Source: Acanthococcus lagerstroemiae
Lineage: Eukaryota > Arthropoda > Insecta > Hemiptera > Eriococcidae
NCBI GenBank assembly: GCA_031841125.1
Contig: CM063113.1
Location: forward strand, 43,988,197-44,052,196
Length of the DNA: 64,000 nucleotides
Direction of reading: 5' to 3'
The notes below the pieces were generated by a model. The model saw only the letters and a program-made list of their open reading frames with translations. It was not told the DNA's origin and did not search any database. This document shows positions 11,800 to 22,552 of this stretch, in pieces. The position numbers and the translations under genes were made by a program. Within the stretch, counting starts at the first letter, position 1; each line of letters opens with the position of its first letter.

Positions 11800-13140
11800 G
11801 TATTAGATGTTGGGCGTTAGAGGACGCAGAATTCAATTTCCATATCAGCTTGACCTTTTGTTAGAAATTAGGGACCAAAAGAGAGATTTGACCATCAAAA
11901 TGTCCTAAAATATAGTATGAGTATCTGCTCGCAGGGTTTCAATTCAGCTGATACCAGTTTGTCTCAAATTTGAGAACTGGGATACGTGGGGAGGGCGTGT
12001 GGCTGGACGGATTGTCATTTTGAGTGTTTTCAAGGTTGTTAATCTTTTTTTTTTTTTTTGGTAATTTTGATTCTGCGTTGGAAATTATGTTATCACAGGA
12101 TGGAGCTGATGATAGAAATGCCTCGAAACACAATTAAGGTGTCTAATCACAGGTATTCAAAGCCGGCTAAATTCAATGTTGAAATTAATTTAACTCAGTT
12201 TTGAGAATGGAGTCACCTGGAAGAGGGGCTGCACCTGAAATAATATGTCATTTGTTGCTGTTCCTGGGTCATTAAGATAATTCTTGGTATCATTTGACCA
12301 GATATTGCAATTTTTGGTACTAGGGAAGACAGTCCATGATTAACATACAGCGAAATACACTCTGGGTATCCAATATTAAGCTTCCACTTACACTTTTATT
12401 TGACAACTGAATTATCAGAGGGCGGAGAAGGAGGCTGAACTCAAAGAATTCGATGTCTGCTTTCATTCATGAATAGTAGGTTTCCAAATAAAAATTCATT
12501 TGTGTTGATTAAATAATTATAAATATTTAAAAAAAAAACTTAAATCCTCGACACCATTTCCTAGTGCCATAATTTCCAGCTTGGGTTGAACCTAATATCA
12601 AAAATGAGCTTACCGACTAAAAATCTAAGTGCAGTTATTGATATTGTATTTTTCAGATTTTTTGGCTTCAGTCCCCTCCGTGTGCCCTAATTCGGAAGTG
12701 TAAGTCAAATAAATACCAAAATTGAATTCAGCGACCTGGGAAATCTATGATTAGATACGGCTATTGTATTTTAGAGCATTTTGATCATCAGTCCCCTCCC
12801 TTGGTACCACAGTTTTTAATTTAGGACCGAACTGATTTCAAAGATGAGCTTGGTAATCCAGAAAATCCCAAAAATTATCCATATTGTATTTTTCGAATTG
12901 TTCATTTTAGCCCTACCCCCAGGTGCCTCTCTCAGTTTCTAAAACTGAATCAAATTGATGTCAAAATCGAATTCTGTGACCTCAAAACCCAATGAATAGA
13001 TCCCCTTATTGTATTTTAGGCTTGTGATTGTCACCCATTCCCCGAGTACTACAATTTTCAACCGATGATCAAACTGGTATCAAAATTGAACCCAGTGACC
13101 TAAAAATCTCTGTGGATGATCCTTCGGCTACATTATACTT
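11800..13140. repeat. Foldback-like inverted array of about 120-bp units
   Basis: From about 12550 to 13140 at least four direct units recur, each with a core like TCAAAATTGAATTCAGTGACC (copies near 12719, 12838, 12962 and 13081) preceded by a C-rich stretch like CAGTCCCCTCC. From about 11800 to 12470 the same unit appears in the opposite orientation, as in the stretch ending GATACCAGTTTG near 11951 and the one near 12160-12230. The two halves therefore form a large imperfect inverted repeat around an AT-rich centre near 12500. The unit is shared with the structure at 22.55-24.42 kb. The outer limits are approximate. Confidence 0.65.
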
Positions 13141-13826
13141 ACTAATAAAATCTGTAATATTCTCTAGTCAAGGAATATACACTCCTGTGTCTAAAGAGTG
13201 AGCTCACATAACTCGGTGCAGGTGAAAAAAATGTCTCAAAATCTATGTCTCTCATGAGGTATGTGTTAATGTATGATGGTGTATAAGGTTATTTTGAACC
13301 CCTTCTCCCCTCTTTACGACGTTTAACAGACAGATACAAAGAAATGAATAAGAAACTAATTTTATAGAGGCCGGTGTATGAAATATTTGTTCGAAAACTT
13401 TTCCTTTATACATTTGATAGGTTTATAAATTTGTAAGGAAAACCTCTGGAATGTGTGATAAGCCTCCTGGGAAAATTAACAAGCTAAGAAAACGGAATGA
13501 CTTTTTATTGGGTACTTGAGGGACCATACCCAACAATGTAATTTCTTTCAGTTTGACTGGTCTGTTGTTGATTTATTGAGCCTTGAGCACGACTGTGGGT
13601 AGTCTCTGGTATCGTAGAGGAGGACGTATCAAATTTTTGGACAGACAAATCTCAAACAAGGGAGGGGTTACAGCAATCTCTTTCACTCATGTCCTTGAAA
13701 AAATGTTCACCCCCTCTCTCTTCCCATCTACTGGCCTAGTTCTGGGTTTCTTTCCTCAGCCTAGATGCTTTTTAATTTCAGATCAGTTCAATTTTATAAA
13801 CCTATTCAACTATCTTCGAAACTGAA
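13141..13826. other. Anonymous non-coding sequence
   Basis: No recognisable gene or repeat. An 80-codon open frame at 13583-13825 runs up to the start of the next element and is not recognisable. Confidence 0.4.
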
Positions 13827-14220
13827 CAGGGTGTCTACCGATCATCTAAGTCACCTAACGTCATCTATGTGTATTTTGAAAAGAGGTCATCTAAATCATC
13901 TAAAGTAATCTTTATTCGCGGTAGTCATCTAAAAAATTTTTATTCTATTAAATAGTTGAAATTAAAAAAAAAAAAAAAAAAAAGGGAAAAAAAACGTAAA
14001 TTTATTGTACAGACATCAGCTAACGAGTAAACAGTCAAGGAGTATGAATAAAATAGAAAGTGAGAGTGATGTTTTAAATGCAACATAAATAAGGAAACAC
14101 AATAAAAAAAGCAATCGGAGCGAGGAAAACTTTTTTCAGGCTACTAAAAAATTGGATAAAGCTCATCTACAGTCATCTTTTTTTACTTATTAATTCTAGT
14201 GAACACTCTGTATAGAGTCA
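13827..14220 (+). mobile_element. hAT-like MITE, copy 1 (CAGGGTGTCTAC ends)
   Basis: The left end reads CAGGGTGTCTACC and the complement of the right end reads CAGAGTGTTCACTAGAAT. Inside, the unit TCATCTAAA recurs at both margins, and a poly-A tract sits near 13963-13983. The same sequence order occurs at 17736-18390, so this is one family: for example, the block around ATTGTACAGACATCAGCTAA is in both. No clear 8-bp duplication flanks it. It has no coding capacity, so it would depend on a transposase from elsewhere. Confidence 0.7.
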
Positions 14221-15139
14221 AAAATAATAATCATAAACAAATCCGAGAAAGTCTCTTCTAGAAGACTCTTGCCGAGTAAAATACGTCTGAACAAATTTTA
14301 AAGAGGTACGGAGATAAATCCCCCTTTCCTCCGAGCTAGAAGTAGTTGAAAGTTACTAATTTTTTCGACTGAAGTCCTTTTTCACTCGCTCCACTCGCAA
14401 CTATAGTTTGACCTATAAAAGGTGTTTTTTTCCCTATCTTATAAAATTATAATCCATCTCCAGTCCCTTTCAAAATTTTTCTGTCGACGCTATTGCCCAG
14501 CAACACTTAGCTGTTGAGCTTCTGTAGTCGACGTAACGAATTCCTCATTTTATGAGAACCTACTCGTACTTTGACTTTCGACTGTCATTCATAAACAGAA
14601 AAGTGAAACTAGGAAAAATTTATTCCTTCACACCTAGTCTCTTTACACTACCGCTGGTTGCACTCGGAAAAAATTACGCGGTTGGTCGCATGGTGAGGGA
14701 ATCCCCGCCATGATAAAAAAATGAAATTATTGGCATAATATACAGATTTAGGGAGTCGAGATACACAATAAAAATTTAATCTCAGTTTCGCATACGAGTA
14801 TACTTAGCATATCTAGAAAATTGATTTTTTTTTTTTATGTAAGTTTTTCGAGATAAATTCGAGTATTGAAGTACATATTAAATTCTATGCTTAAAAAACG
14901 GAATTAATGGCATATTTGGATTGTAGAGGTATAAATATAATAAAAAATATTTCATATAGTGTACCTTGAAAATTGTAGGAGTTATGATTGTTTTTAGATA
15001 AATTCGACTACTGAAGTCTTTACACGAATCAGGTAACCAATGCCACTAAACTTATCGAGCACTAAATGTTCCATAAATTGATAGCCTAACCTCGAAATTG
15101 AAGGGGCTACTGCATTCGAAATTTGGTTTTTGTCTAATT
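14221..15139. other. Anonymous sequence
   Basis: No gene seen. It lies on the 3' side of the piggyBac remnant and may contain that element's non-coding end, but I could not find a TTAA-flanked terminal repeat. Confidence 0.4.
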
Positions 15140-16075
15140 TCAGCGTACAGAAGTGTTCGACTTATTCAAACAAACTGCTAGTATTATTAATTTTCTTTTC
15201 TTTGTGTAACGACCAGGGGTTCTCTTTCGGCGAACTAAACAGCTAGCTTTCCCATCTTCAACTGGTTGCTCGGCTAATGGAACCATAAAATTAAGGGGTG
15301 GCATTACTTTTTTTGTATGCTCTTGATATATAATCCAGCTGTTCACAATAGTGGCCATTAATAATCTGAAGAATACTTTTTTCGACCACTTTCCAGACTT
15401 CCTGTTGAAATTATACAGGAAAATTTTTTGACCACTGAAATCAATTCCTCCTATTATTTTATTGTACAATGAAATCAGCTCAGGGCATGGAACATCAACC
15501 TTCTTCCCATCTTTTTGAGTTCGTTTTACTGTCGTGACACGTCCATCGTGACAATTACCCATAACAATTATTTCTGTATAATCATACCATTTGGCAGCAA
15601 TGATACCATTTCTATTAACTTGAAATTCATATTAATATTTTTTTAATCGTTCGGGAAATCTTGGCATGTTCTTCCGTTTCAACATACATGTTCCAATCGC
15701 AGCGTAATTTATACTTTACTGATGTAAAGAATCTATCAAAACTCACTACCACGTTTGGATTTCGAATAGTGGTAATCAAATCTTGAAGAACTTGTTCTCC
15801 AAGAAGTGGAATGTATTTTCGTTTATCTCTGTTTCCGTCCGGGTTAGGACGTTTTTCTGCACCAGAGTACACATTCATGTCATACACATAACCAGTACAT
15901 GAGTCACAACGCTCCTATAACTGTATACCACATTTGATGCGTTTCAGTGGTTGAAACTGCTTCAAAGCTGATCGTCCCTTAAATTTCGTCATGGATCAAT
16001 ACTCTGCCAAAGGCTGTCTTCTCTCGCATTCATGAATCTTGTTTTCAAACACTCATTAACATCAAACTGAAAATT
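15140..16075 (-). pseudogene. piggyBac-type transposase remnant (catalytic half)
   Basis: The minus strand encodes the DDE/DDD catalytic core of a piggyBac-family transposase, an enzyme that cuts and pastes DNA at TTAA sites. In order along the minus strand are: a segment with KFKGRSALKQF (about 15985-15955); CDSCTGYVYDMNVYSG with the first catalytic Asp (about 15904); FDRFFTS with the second (about 15736); then, in another frame, VPCPELISLYN followed by GGIDF with the third (about 15441). All three Asp codons survive. The frame is broken by an in-frame TAG near 15916, a shift in the stretch after the second Asp (about 15700-15630), and a shift near 16000. A possible splice acceptor (TTTTCAG) sits at about 16070. 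The N-terminal part is missing or unrecognisable, so this is a dead copy. Family assignment is firm; activity is excluded. Confidence 0.9.
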
Positions 16076-16129
16076 GTAGAAAAGGGTTGAAAAAATAATA
16101 AATGTTTATTCTTACTCTTTTTTTAGGGG

Positions 16130-16520
16130 GTTGGGGAGGAGGTAGAAAATAAGATTGAATATCCAAAAATGTTTCCTATGAGCTAGATGTTACATAAAAA
16201 TAGCCCCCTAAGATTTTTCGATATCTATCTCCGGAATGGCCTAAAAGGGAGTTCAAAACACGCCTTTACACTGTCACATGTTACCACAGGTCCTGTTGGC
16301 AAAAATGTTGAATTCGTGATGTTTCCTTTATTTCACTGGATTTTGCTAACTGACGGGATGCTAACAACTTCCACCCATGTTTCTTTATCCATTCGTGGAA
16401 TTTTTCTTGTCTCTTTTACCGCCATTTCTCGAATACCACATACTCGTAATATGTGAAATTGTCTGCATGGACTTTGAAAAGGTAACTTGTTAAACTTTAA
16501 TGAGTATAAATGCATTATTA
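16130..16520 (-). pseudogene. Possible second piggyBac-like fragment
   Basis: A minus-strand frame contains GIREMAVKETRKIPRMDK, loosely like the GTxRxNRxxxP segment that follows the second catalytic Asp in piggyBac transposases. It is interrupted by a stop at about 16334. Its position is out of order relative to the catalytic core at 15.1-16.1 kb, so it would have to be a separate copy or a rearrangement. The resemblance is weak and could be chance. Confidence 0.28.
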
Positions 16521-17735
16521 GGAATCAAAAGATCGATTAATAGTAATTCGATAAAATAGCAGAAAAAATGAACGTAGTGCTCAGGGAAAAAATGTTCGAA
16601 ATATTTCTTTTGTTTCAAACCATGAATAACATATTTTTCACTTCGAGAAAAATGCATTTTTGTTTTTGTCTAAAGCAAATTGTTTTCTCATGGTGTTTTA
16701 TACACAGCCAAAACATGTTTGAAACACTTATGCTTGAAACATTGTAACGCTGGCCAGCTGGAGATATTTCAAATGCTGCTGGAGAGGGTTTATCAAGGAG
16801 AAACGGCTCCAATCGACTTAATGGACCCTGAAGTGATAAAACTAAGCAATATGCATTCGACGATGTGAATAAAATAGCATACCTAATTTGCCGTAAATAC
16901 CACTATAGTCCGCCCAGCATGAGTTGGTGCTACTCATTTCGTTGCGAGTTGTCAGGTTTACTTAAATTAACGCTCCTGTTTTACCAGGTAGGCGAGTCAT
17001 GCTTGTTAATTATATGCGGAAGGGTAAATTTAATGCACCTGTACACAATGGAAAGGGTTGAAACAATTGATTCTATTTAAACCAATTTTTGTCTCATCTT
17101 TCTATCTCATTCCTATGCTGAGATATACATATATTCTTAGAAATTTTACAAATAGCAGTCTCCTAGACTCCCACCATTTACCTGTGTAACGAATGAGGGG
17201 ATGGCTCTTAATGTGCAGGTGTTTGTATTTAAAATACACAAACTAAAGACCCCCTAAAAAACAAGTTCTCCAGCGTTCAAGGATAAAATACGAGTGCTAA
17301 CTTATATTGGGCGGGTTATAGCCACAGCCTTACTTTTCTTAACTTATTAGCAAGAGTGTCGGAAGCGGTTTCTTGAATTTGGCAAAACTCGGTGAAGTAA
17401 TTCTGATTTTTCAGACATGAAAATGTCAGTTTGCGGTCGCTTCTAAGAAATCAGCAAGCCTAATAAACAACGATCATTGCTAACTGCCGTGAATTTGTTT
17501 TCGAAACCCAATATGGATCTATAGATGTCATCGTAGCTTTTCAAAGCCGGTGAACTCATTTTCTTTATTCTGTTAACTCCTAGTTGCAAAATTTGACTCG
17601 AGCACTGGAGGATTTGCAAACACTGGTACCCGAATTCGTAATACCATTGGGGCCTGATTCGGCAAGTTTCTCGTATTCGCGACCTTTTCGCGATTAAAAG
17701 ACGCAGGATGTGTTATTCGCGACTGCATACTAGCA
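16521..17735. other. Mostly anonymous; one short unidentified frame
   Basis: A plus-strand frame at 16680-16868 ends in GQLEIFQMLLERVYQ and following residues. It has a protein-like composition and a plausible acceptor (TATACACAG) just upstream. I do not recognise it, and it could be a decayed exon or chance. Nothing else stands out. Confidence 0.25.
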
Positions 17736-18390
17736 CAGGATGTCTACCCGTTATTTAAGCCATCTAAAGTCATCTATTTTGAAAAGAGGTCATCTAAGTC
17801 ATCTAAAGTCATCTTTTTTCGCTTTAGGTCATCTAAAAAATTTTTATATAAGTAGTTGGAAAAAAAACTGCCAAAATAACTTTTAAGTTTATTGTACAGA
17901 CATCAGCTAACGAGTAAATAGTTAGCGAGTGTGAATAAAATAGAAGGAAAAGAGTGATGTTTTAAATGCAGCGTGAAGTAGGGAAGCAACAAAAAAGGAA
18001 TCGATCGGAACGAGCAGGAATTTTTTGGGGTTACTAAAAAATTGGATAAAGGCATGGGCGCCGACTTGGCATTTTTGGGGGGCGACGCTCCCCCAATATT
18101 TTCAACTCAAAAATGGAAAAAGTACAACAAATTTTACCATCAATTTTGTAATATAACAAAAAAGAAAGTAAAATACATATAATAAGTAATAATGAGAAGA
18201 GTATAATTTTGCCACCAAAATAGATAGAAGACGACCATTCGAATTTTCAAAGAGAGGGATTTTTGACGCTCCTAAAAACTGTGATAACTTTGATTCTGCC
18301 CCCTCCCAATATTTTCCATAAGTTGGCGCTTATGGATAAAGGTCATTTAAAGTCATAATTTTGTACTTATCAGTTCTAATAGACACCCTG
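17736..18390 (+). mobile_element. hAT-like MITE, copy 2, interrupted
   Basis: Same family and orientation as 13827-14220. The left end is CAGGATGTCTACC and the complement of the right end is CAGGGTGTCTATTAGAA. The shared interior includes the TCATCTAAA repeats and the block around ATTGTACAGACATCAGCTAA. A 281-bp foreign element (18053-18333) splits it near the right end; without that insertion the copy is about 365 bp, close to copy 1. Confidence 0.72.
18053..18333. mobile_element. Nested MITE with 9-bp TSD
   Basis: The direct repeat GGATAAAGG lies at 18044-18052 and 18334-18342, and the intact target is visible in the paralogous MITE copy near 14153 (GGATAAAGC). The ends are inverted: left ATGGGCGCCGACTTGG, complement of right ATAAGCGCCAACTTAT, about 12 of 15 positions matching. 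The interior has poly-G and poly-C stretches near both ends and no coding frame. The family is not certain; 8-9 bp duplications fit hAT or Mutator-like transposases. Confidence 0.75.
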
Positions 18391-18839
18391 CTGGAGAATT
18401 GACTTTTGCATTGCTTTAACATCGTTCACAATCAATCCCTTCAAAAATCGTAAAATAATATCGATAATGTAGATTAGGATTCCTTGGTAGCTTTTTTGAT
18501 TTTGAGCTTCCTTCCTGATTCCAGAGGCTGGGAAATTTGCAAAATGGAGAACGAATTTAGCAACTTCAGAACTGAATGAAGTTATATAATATAAATATAA
18601 CCCTGGTTTTCACTCCCTCGATCCCAGAGAACTCCAAGATGCGAAGAGGCAAAAGGGCCAGCAACCAGTTGTAAAAAGTCGGTTGGGATTGGAGGCATTC
18701 CCCCAGTAGCAACATTTGTCCCATGGCAAAAGATAAAATCCATTTTAACCTTCTCTCTTTGCTGAAATGTGCGCCCGAAAAATTGGTTCGCTCCTTTTGA
18801 AATTTGGTTTATTCCTGATACATAGAGTGAGTCGTGGCC
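18391..18839. other. Anonymous non-coding sequence
   Basis: No gene or clear structure. Some phrases resemble the repeat that begins at 18840 and may be an older unit. Confidence 0.35.
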
Positions 18840-19170
18840 TTACCGCCGTAGTCAGACAGGTGGAGGAATGAAATGCCAAACAGGAAGCTCAGACTGTGGG
18901 AAGGCTAGGTCTTCATGTTAGTACACATAGCTAATTTGTTCAGTAATTCGGAGGGCGAGGGGGTAAGTGTCCTCCTGGAAAAATTGCTCTGACTGCGATT
19001 TCCTTCATGAGATACATGTACAGATGGGAAAGAAGTGCAGAAAACTGAGGCTAGGGGAAGACTTTGTCTCTAGTGTATGCTGGTGCACAGAAAGAATTTG
19101 TTCCACGATCCCAGGGCCAGGGGCGTAAATGTCCTCCTGGGAAAATTGCTCTGACTACAATTTCCTTCAA
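18840..19170. repeat. Degenerate tandem repeat, period about 162 bp
   Basis: GTAAGTGTCCTCCTGG at 18963 and GTAAATGTCCTCCTGG at 19125 are followed by nearly the same 30 bases (ATTGCTCTGACT and onward). They are preceded by alignable sequence containing AGAAAACTGAGGCTAGG-like and GAATTTGTTC-like phrases. At least two units are present. Confidence 0.65.
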
Positions 19171-21343
19171 TTGTGTAAAAAATTTCTAGCAATAAGTAAA
19201 AACAGTTAGAGGGAAATCCTTGAAGAACTGTTTAAAACAAACATTGGTGGGAAGAGAAAGCGATACAGCATATCATTTGTATATCTCCACACATAATGAA
19301 CTTTTTTATTTTTTATTTTTGCTCGAAATAATGCTGCAGGATATCATCGAAAAGGTGTCTAGCCCGGGGGAAAAGGACATATATATCGCGACTACTGGTT
19401 CGAGGACGAAAACGTTAGTTCTCCCGGAAGAATCTTAGTGCGCTTCTGCATCCGTTGGGTCTTATCGTTTGAAGACTCACTGAGTTCTAAACATTATCTT
19501 AAAAGTAACTTGGAAAACAGTATCGTGGAAAGCATTGTATACTTGTTGAAACGTAGTAGACTGCTGTAGTTACGTAAACGAAAATTTCATCTTGAAAATT
19601 ACGAGGTCTTTACTTGGAAAGTGGGTAATTAAGTTTCGCCTGAGATAAAACTCCTACTATCGGTGTCAAAGGAACAAGACAAATAAGGAGTTTGAAAAAC
19701 TTTTTGGAAGATGCCTTTTTCACGAATATTATCGAATGTTTAGTCCTCTCATATTTGTCTTCAGTACTCATGTATGACGTTGAAATACTCTTCTTTCCGA
19801 GTATTGACGTGCCTCCGGCTAAATAAACAAACTGTGGATCCGTAACTATATTATAGTTTAGGAAAAGATTTTATAACTCTTTTAAAAGTTTTCAGTTTTT
19901 TTTGTGTGTTTCGCCCTCTCCTCGTGTTTCATCATGTGTTTCCCGGTCGCCATAGTAAAAACAAATTTGTCGAAATTTGGCCGACCGGAGAAGTTTTCCG
20001 CCGCGGCGAGCTCTGCTTATTTCGATTAACTTAACTAGTTTTGATTCAAAAAAATCTGGCGAGGCTGTTGGGAAAAAATAGCGCGTTTTAAATTTTATAC
20101 GCCATTAGATAGAAACTTTTTCCGCGTAAACCTAAGGCGATGTGTTGATTTTATGCCTCATTTCACTGAATTTGGCCACGTTGTGTATGACTTTATATCA
20201 ACAGCATAAGGTGTATTAGCGTTTCGGCTCTGCTTGAAAACTTGCAAAGAAGCTCATTTTGGACGTCAGATTTCTGGATCGTAAACATTGCGGTATTTTT
20301 TTTAGATATTACACGCTTCGAGTAAATACCAAAGATAGCGCCTTAAAGATACAGCCGCCAAAAAGGGTCTAATAAGGTTTTTGTCCCAAAGGGCGAACTC
20401 TGTTCGGATAGCTTTTGTATTGTGATTTCGGGGAACCAAACACACATAAAAATGGCGACCTCTGAATGGATAAGACAAGAAACATTCGCACTAGCTCGTG
20501 AGGACATGGACACGATTAAGACTCGATAATCACTGAATGGGCTCTTCAGCTTGGAGACAAAGGTGGCGTTAGCGTTTGCGAGGTCTGACACCGAATATTA
20601 CATGCGAGGCCTGTTTTGCAGCACAAAAGAATGGGCATAGGCGAGGAGGGAAATTCAACACTTCACCCTCTGGTATCAAAATTTTGGAAGTTTTGCACGA
20701 GTACCAAGACGAGAGGAGAAGAAAAGTTTTCTGAACAAGAATTTTGCATTTTGGCATAAAATTACAATTGTTACATGAGTCATGTTTACGAACGTCTCGA
20801 AGCGTGTGTGAAGTGGAATTTCAGAATTGTTGTGGGGAAAATCGAGATTCCTAACACCGAATTGCGCCAAGGATCGTGGAATGCAATTTGAAATGACAAA
20901 TTTAAATCGACTGAACAACTGAAGAATTATAGAAGTAGGAATTGTTTTAGTTACTGATTGTGAGTATTGTATCAAGTGTTTGATCCCACTCGGATTTGAG
21001 TTTTCCAAATTCAAAATTTACACAAGAAGCCTGAAATTATCTACGATTTTAACTCTGTAGAGGACCCTGGACTTTTCAAACAAAACATGCATAGTACAAA
21101 AATAAAGCTATTGTAAATAAAGCAGAATTTTCTTGTTATGAAATTTGATTTCAGAGATTCCAATCCGAGACTAAGAATAATTGGTTAACATTCGGAATCA
21201 GCGATCCCCTGATTTTGATATGTTGTTATCATGATTCTCAAGCTCGAGCTCCCAACTTAAGCTGTCTTTCGATTCATTGTGAGGGTGAAGGAACAATTGT
21301 TCAATTGTTCGCCGTGGCCTTGTACTGCTATTGCCCCAAGTTT
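19171..21343. other. Anonymous non-coding sequence
   Basis: About 2.2 kb without a recognisable gene. A CpG-rich patch lies near 19980-20010. Open frames of 60-110 codons at 20343-21014 are on the minus strand and unlike known proteins. Confidence 0.4.
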
Positions 21344-21358
21344 TCTAACAATGAACTT

Positions 21359-21571
21359 TTTTCGCATTTGCTCTCAAGCCGAGCCCTGGAATCGGCCGTT
21401 TTGAGTATTACTTCAGAGACGTCGGGGAGGCTGTTAGGGCTGTCTTAGCTCTCTTCCCTTCTGGCCGAAAAACTAACCTAGGTCGAAATCTGACGAGTTG
21501 CTATGTAGGCTCGAACCCAGGACCTCCGGATTCCGAGACTAACGCGCTATCCACTCGGCCAACCAGATCCC
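21359..21571 (-). mobile_element. tRNA-derived SINE, second copy, with TSD
   Basis: Read on the minus strand, the head at about 21571 carries the same A box (TGGCCGAGTGG) and B box (GGTTCGAGCC) as the element at 6306-6481. The two align through the tRNA-like head and a shared downstream block (for example TTTCGACCTAGG in both). Near the tail, GGGCTCGGCTTGAGAG corresponds to GGGCTCGAGTTGAGAG in the other copy. A 15-bp direct repeat TCTAACAATGAACTT brackets it at 21344-21358 and 21572-21586. It is about 37 bp longer than the first copy because of extra sequence before the tail. Confidence 0.9.
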
Positions 21572-21586
21572 TCTAACAATGAACTT

Positions 21587-22039
21587 ACGTGAACAGAAAT
21601 TTTTGAATTTAAAAGTTTAAAAGAACTGGGAAGTGAGATTTGGACTTCAAGGGTCCAAGTTCATTTTCGCTACAGAAATTTGATGCAATGATTGAAATCA
21701 GTGACCGAAAACCTCTCCTTAATAGATTTTACTTCTTCATCACCTTTTCAAGTCCGGTTGATTTTGCCCATTCTAAATTGATTTCGAAACCACTTATTGT
21801 AAGTGAATTAAACCATCCAAAAAACATTTTGGAGTAACCAGCGGAACATCGGGGGATTTTGTGGCGGGAGATCTCTGAATGAACATACTAGAAGTCTTAC
21901 CTCATCCTCCTTTTCTACACTTCTTCTGAGAAGAGGGTGAAGGAAGGTTGGACAAAATTTGTTCTACACCGAATTTTCTATAAGAATGGTCATGTATATT
22001 TTTCGGGAATTTTTCAGTAAAATGGAATTTTTCAGCAAA
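21587..22039. other. Anonymous sequence upstream of a LINE fragment
   Basis: No gene seen. It may include decayed LINE sequence continuous with the next feature, but no motif is legible. Confidence 0.35.
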
Positions 22040-22500
22040 ACAAAAAGGACAAATTTTGAACAGTTGTGTCTTTCTCACCCTGTCGTACCGTTGTCAGACC
22101 TGGCCGCTCACTAGAACTGAAGAGGAAGAGATAGTCATCCATCAAAGCAATCTGGAAAGAGCAATCCTTGGTATAAAGAGAAAAGATACGTAAGATTAAT
22201 CTAGTTAAAATACAACAGTAACTTCCTCCATGCTTCATATAAGGAGGCTGAAGTGGGACTGGGCTGACACATGACAAGGATGAATAATAACAGGTGGGCA
22301 AAAATAAGTTCCGACGGGTTTTTGAAAGCGGGAGCAGAAAAGGGAAACAAAGAACCAGATGGAGGAATGAATTTGACAAAATGTTCCAGCACAAATAATA
22401 TCACAAGACTGCGCGAAATAGGAGAGAATGGGAGCGTCTGAGAGAGGCCTTTGCCCAACAGAGGGCAGCTTGACCTATGCTAGGTATAGGTTAAGTAAAA
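22040..22500 (+). pseudogene. RTE-like non-LTR retrotransposon, ORF2 C-terminal end
   Basis: One plus-strand frame shows the end of a reverse-transcriptase polyprotein of the endonuclease-RT type: a segment ending in RCQTWPLT, then LERAILGIKRKD, then RLKWDWA, and finally REWERLREAFAQQRA before the end. These are the conserved post-RT landmarks of this clade. The same RLKWDWA and REAF phrases recur at 55.3-56.0 kb, so the two copies are one family. Several in-frame stops break the middle. The endonuclease and RT domains are absent, consistent with 5' truncation on insertion. Confidence 0.75.
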
Positions 22501-22552
22501 AGAAAAATAAAGGTCATTTTGAATTGAATATATTGTTCTTGTATATATCACA

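Noticed and set aside
16680..16868. Host gene last exon
   Set aside because: Only a short protein-like frame with a possible acceptor; no homologue recognised and no neighbouring exon, so it is mentioned only as unresolved.
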